Positions 7,927 to 10,000 of a DNA stretch of 10,000 nucleotides are shown here, piece by piece. A program made the position numbers and the translations under genes. The DNA comes from Magnetospirillum sp. (GTDB lineage Bacteria > Pseudomonadota > Alphaproteobacteria > Rhodospirillales > Magnetospirillaceae): the NCBI GenBank assembly GCA_020217035.1, contig JAIWOG010000084.1:1-10000 (forward strand). Direction: 5' to 3'. Position 1 is the stretch's first letter, and the number at the start of each line of letters is the position of its first letter. A model generated the notes under the pieces. It was not told where the DNA came from. It saw only the letters and a program-made list of their open reading frames with translations, and searched no databases.

Positions 7927-8496
7927 ATGATTTTTTACGATTCCGAACGCGTCGGCCTGTTCATCGATGGATCGAACCTGTACGCCGCCGCCAAGGCCCT
8001 GGGCTTTGACATCGACTACAAGAAACTGTTGAAGCATTTCGCTAGCGAAGGCCGCCTGATCCGCGCTTTCTATTATACCGCCCTGGTCGAAGACCAGGAA
8101 TATTCCCCCCTGCGCCCCCTGATCGACTGGCTTGATTACAACGGCTACACCATGGTCACCAAACCGACCAAGGAATTCACCGACGCCACCGGCCGACGCA
8201 AGATCAAGGGCAACATGGACATCGAACTGGCCATCGACGTCATGGAAATGGCCCCCCATCTGGATCACGTGGTGCTGTTTTCCGGCGACGGCGACTTCCG
8301 CCGCTTGGTGGAAGCGGTCCAACGCAAGGGGGTGCGGGTCACCGTGGTGTCGACAGTGCGCTCGCAGCCGCCCATGGTGGCCGACGAATTGCGCCGTCAG
8401 GCCGACACCTTCCTGGAACTGTCCGACCTGGAACCGGTCATCGGTCGGGCGCCCCATCCGTCGCGCGACGACCGGAGCTATGGGGACCTGCTGTGA
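7927..8496 (+). CDS. NYN domain protein (LabA/DUF88 family, PIN-like putative RNase)
   Basis: NYN domains belong to the PIN/FLAP nuclease superfamily and usually cut RNA with metal ions held by acidic residues. The product is 189 residues, essentially one domain. Seen: VGLFIDGSNLY (9-19) with Asp14 and Asn17, KGNMDIELAIDVM (94-106) with Asp98, and VVLFSGDGDFRRLV (115-128) with Asp121 and Asp123, followed by a GVRVTVVS strand. These are the expected catalytic acidic positions, so it is probably active. ATG 7927 was chosen because the NYN fold begins within ten residues; the frame stays open far upstream, but only as antisense to rpoZ and rsh. Its TGA overlaps the GTG of the following glycosylase gene by 4 nt. 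The substrate and biological role are unknown. Confidence 0.9.
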   Translation: MIFYDSERVGLFIDGSNLYAAAKALGFDIDYKKLLKHFASEGRLIRAFYYTALVEDQEYSPLRPLIDWLDYNGYTMVTKPTKEFTDATGRRKIKGNMDIELAIDVMEMAPHLDHVVLFSGDGDFRRLVEAVQRKGVRVTVVSTVRSQPPMVADELRRQADTFLELSDLEPVIGRAPHPSRDDRSYGDLL

Positions 8497-9134
8497 GCGG
8501 TTTGGCGGTTCCGGCCAAGGATTGCTCCTTATGTCCCCGTTTGGTGGGCTTCCGTCAAGCAAACCAGCAGAAATTTCCAGACTGGCATAATCGTCCGGTG
8601 GAATCCTTCGGGCCGCTGGATGCCCCCATCCTGTTCGTCGGACTGGCGCCGGGCCTGCGCGGCGCCAATCGGACCGGGCGCCCATTCACCGGCGATTACG
8701 CCGGCGACCTGCTGTACCCCACCTTGGTCAAGTTCGGGCTGGCCCAAGGCGTTTACGGCGCCGATCCCGCCGACGGCCTGCGGCTGACCGGTGTGCGCAT
8801 CAGCAACGCGGTGCGCTGCGTGCCCCCCGAGAACAAACCGTTGCCTTCAGAATTCAACGCCTGCCGGCCGTTCCTGGAAGCTGAAATGGCGGCCATGCCC
8901 CGTCTTCGCGCCCTGTTCGCCATCGGCCGCGACGCCCACCAGGCCATTGTCGGCGGCATGGGCGTGCGCAAATCCGCCCATGTCTTCGCCCATGGCGCCG
9001 TGCACCGGCTGCGGGACGGTTTGGTGCTGGTCGACAGCTACCATTGCTCGCGCTACAACACCAACACCGGGCGCCTGACCGAAGCGATGTTTCATCAGGC
9101 GGTCGCCACCCTTGTGGAACAGTCGCAGTCTTAA
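8493..9134 (+). CDS. family 5 (UDGb-type) Fe-S uracil-DNA glycosylase
   Basis: It is expected to excise uracil, and in this family often other deaminated bases, from DNA to start base-excision repair. The product is 213 residues. Seen: Cys11 and Cys14 (DCSLCPRL), Cys109 and Cys124, the four ligands expected for a 4Fe-4S cluster; motif A GLAPGLRGANRTGRPFTGD (50-68), which fits family 5 (the family lacks the usual catalytic acidic residue here); NAVRCVPPENKP (105-116); and motif B YHCSRYNTNTGRL (183-195) with His184. The position after that histidine is Cys185 where many relatives have Pro. GTG 8493 was chosen because the Cys motif follows within 11 residues and the GTGA overlap implies coupling to the NYN gene. 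A family 4 enzyme is the alternative but less likely. Confidence 0.9.
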   Translation: MSGLAVPAKDCSLCPRLVGFRQANQQKFPDWHNRPVESFGPLDAPILFVGLAPGLRGANRTGRPFTGDYAGDLLYPTLVKFGLAQGVYGADPADGLRLTGVRISNAVRCVPPENKPLPSEFNACRPFLEAEMAAMPRLRALFAIGRDAHQAIVGGMGVRKSAHVFAHGAVHRLRDGLVLVDSYHCSRYNTNTGRLTEAMFHQAVATLVEQSQS

Positions 9135-9191
9135 GCCATATTTGACGCTTTTCTGTCACACTGACCCACCAACGACGGATGGGGCGACCCG

Positions 9192-9611
9192 ATGGCTGAA
9201 TTTCTGGAATGGAACGCCGAATACGAACTGGGGGTACCGGCCATGGATGCCGACCACCGGGACCTGATGGAAATGTGCAACCATTTCCTGTTCCTGGCGC
9301 AGAACCATACCCCTGCCCCCCAATTGGCCGATTGTCTGGATCGGCTGGTCCTGCGCACCCGGGCCCACTTCCAGGCCGAAGAACGTATGCTGGATCGCCA
9401 CGGCTACCCGGCCCTGGCCGTCCACAAAGCCGAACACGAACGGTTGATCCGCGACGCCGAAGCCCTGAGCGCCGCCATTCGCGACGGCAGCGACAACCGC
9501 AGTCTGGACGACATCGTCGCCGAAACGTCGGGTTTCCTGCGCTCTTGGTTGCTGGAGCACATCCGCCAGAACGATCGCCCCTACAAGCCGTTCCTGCGCA
9601 GTCTTAGCTAG
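9192..9611 (+). CDS. bacteriohemerythrin (single-domain)
   Basis: Hemerythrins bind O2 at a non-haem di-iron site and serve in oxygen storage, delivery or sensing. The product is 139 residues, the usual size of a stand-alone domain. Seen: all seven iron ligands, His22 (DADHRDL), His59 and Glu63 (HFQAEE), His78 and His82 (HKAEH), His123 and Asp128 (LEHIRQND), plus the N-terminal W...Y..GV pattern. No signal peptide or output domain is present, so it is probably cytosolic. The ATG lies 57 nt after the glycosylase stop; a GGATGGGG run at 9177-9184 is a poor ribosome binding site. It could be cotranscribed with the glycosylase; I see no convincing promoter in the gap, only TTGACG at 9142-9147 without a matching -10. 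It converges on a GGDEF gene and overlaps it by 8 nt. Confidence 0.95.
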   Translation: MAEFLEWNAEYELGVPAMDADHRDLMEMCNHFLFLAQNHTPAPQLADCLDRLVLRTRAHFQAEERMLDRHGYPALAVHKAEHERLIRDAEALSAAIRDGSDNRSLDDIVAETSGFLRSWLLEHIRQNDRPYKPFLRSLS

Positions 9612-9999
9612 CGTCGCCGTCGGCGAATTCGAACGCGTTCTTGCCCCGTCGCTTGACCCGGTACATGGCTTCATCGGCCACATGCAGCAAGTCCGGTCCA
9701 TCGGTGCCGTCATCGGGATAGATCGCCACGCCGACCGAGCCGCGGATTTCAGCCGGACGGCCATCCAGATCGAAAGGCAACGCCAAGCGCTGCAAAATCT
9801 TGGCGGCGACCATGCCGACATCGTCGCGCCCCTGCACCCCTTGAACGATGCAAGTGAACTCGTCGCCGGCCAAGCGGGCCACGGTGTCGGAAGAGCGCAC
9901 GCAATCCACCAGACGCTTCCCGGTCTGCTGCAACAACAGGTCGCCGGCGGCGTGACCCAAGCTGTCGTTGACCTGCTTGAAACCGTCGAGGTCGATGAA
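9604..9999 (-). CDS. GGDEF domain protein, putative diguanylate cyclase (3' part)
   Basis: Diguanylate cyclases make cyclic di-GMP from two GTP. Only the last 131 residues are in the window; the N-terminal and sensory part lies beyond base 10000. Seen: FIDLDGFKQVNDSLGHAAGD at the start, containing the metal-binding Asp; an RSSD inhibitory-site (I-site) motif five residues before the signature; the signature itself as AGDEF instead of GGDEF; then VGVAIYPDDG, ADEAMYRVKRRGKN and a short tail. The first Gly to Ala change is a tolerated variant in some active cyclases, so activity is plausible but not certain. No EAL domain follows. The stop codon lies inside the end of the convergent hemerythrin gene. 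Confidence 0.93.
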   Translation of the reverse strand, partial: FIDLDGFKQVNDSLGHAAGDLLLQQTGKRLVDCVRSSDTVARLAGDEFTCIVQGVQGRDDVGMVAAKILQRLALPFDLDGRPAEIRGSVGVAIYPDDGTDGPDLLHVADEAMYRVKRRGKNAFEFADGDAS

Positions 10000-10000
10000 G

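Noticed and set aside
7876..8685. Minus-strand frame opposite the NYN gene
   Set aside because: The plus strand has the complete NYN acidic motifs and a coupled downstream gene; the antisense product has no recognisable domain.
9142..9170. Possible sigma-70 promoter before the hemerythrin gene
   Set aside because: TTGACG at 9142-9147 is good, but the sequence 16-18 nt downstream is CCCACC-like with no -10 element. The nearby GTCA-CAC-TGAC inverted repeat (9156-9166) is too short to call an operator.

Overview
The window is a compact housekeeping region from a high-GC alphaproteobacterium. The gene order and protein style point to Rhodospirillales, with a Magnetospirillum-like organism as best guess. 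Support for this: rpoZ - rsh - pdxJ - lepB - rnc - era - recO - parC lie in one direction; there is one Rel/SpoT-type bifunctional enzyme; the omega subunit has a long acidic tail; and a single-domain bacteriohemerythrin sits beside a GGDEF gene. The genus is an inference from memory, not from a search.

Layout. Positions 1-7752 are all minus strand. Read in the direction of transcription: rpoZ (7752-7366), rsh (7272-5116), pdxJ (5093-4359), a 94-bp gap with an AT-rich promoter-like segment, lepB (4264-3467), rnc (3463-2774), era (2777-1866), a 69-residue two-helix membrane protein (1846-1637), recO (1640-897, GTG start) and the first 296 codons of parC (888 to beyond base 1). From lepB onward, genes are separated by 3, -4, 19, -4 and 8 nt, so this is very likely one translationally coupled operon. 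After a 174-bp divergent intergenic region the plus strand carries a NYN-domain putative RNase (7927-8496), a family 5 Fe-S uracil-DNA glycosylase overlapping it by 4 nt (8493-9134) and a bacteriohemerythrin (9192-9611). The 3' end of a GGDEF diguanylate cyclase gene (9999-9604, minus) converges on the hemerythrin gene and overlaps it by 8 nt.

Function. The minus-strand block combines the stringent response (RSH plus the RNA polymerase omega subunit that forms part of a ppGpp site), vitamin B6 synthesis, protein secretion, RNA processing and ribosome assembly (RNase III, Era), recombinational repair (RecO) and chromosome decatenation (ParC). The plus-strand block pairs a putative RNA nuclease with a DNA repair glycosylase. 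No RNA genes, insertion sequences, CRISPR arrays or phage genes were seen, and no gene-free stretch exceeds 300 bases.

No clearly new system is visible. The best points for a second look are: acpS missing from between pdxJ and lepB, where I would expect it; methionine at the main quinolone-resistance position of ParC; a short insertion with a 24-nt-period repeat in LepB; the inverted repeats in the rpoZ/NYN divergent region; and the coupled NYN-UDG pair.
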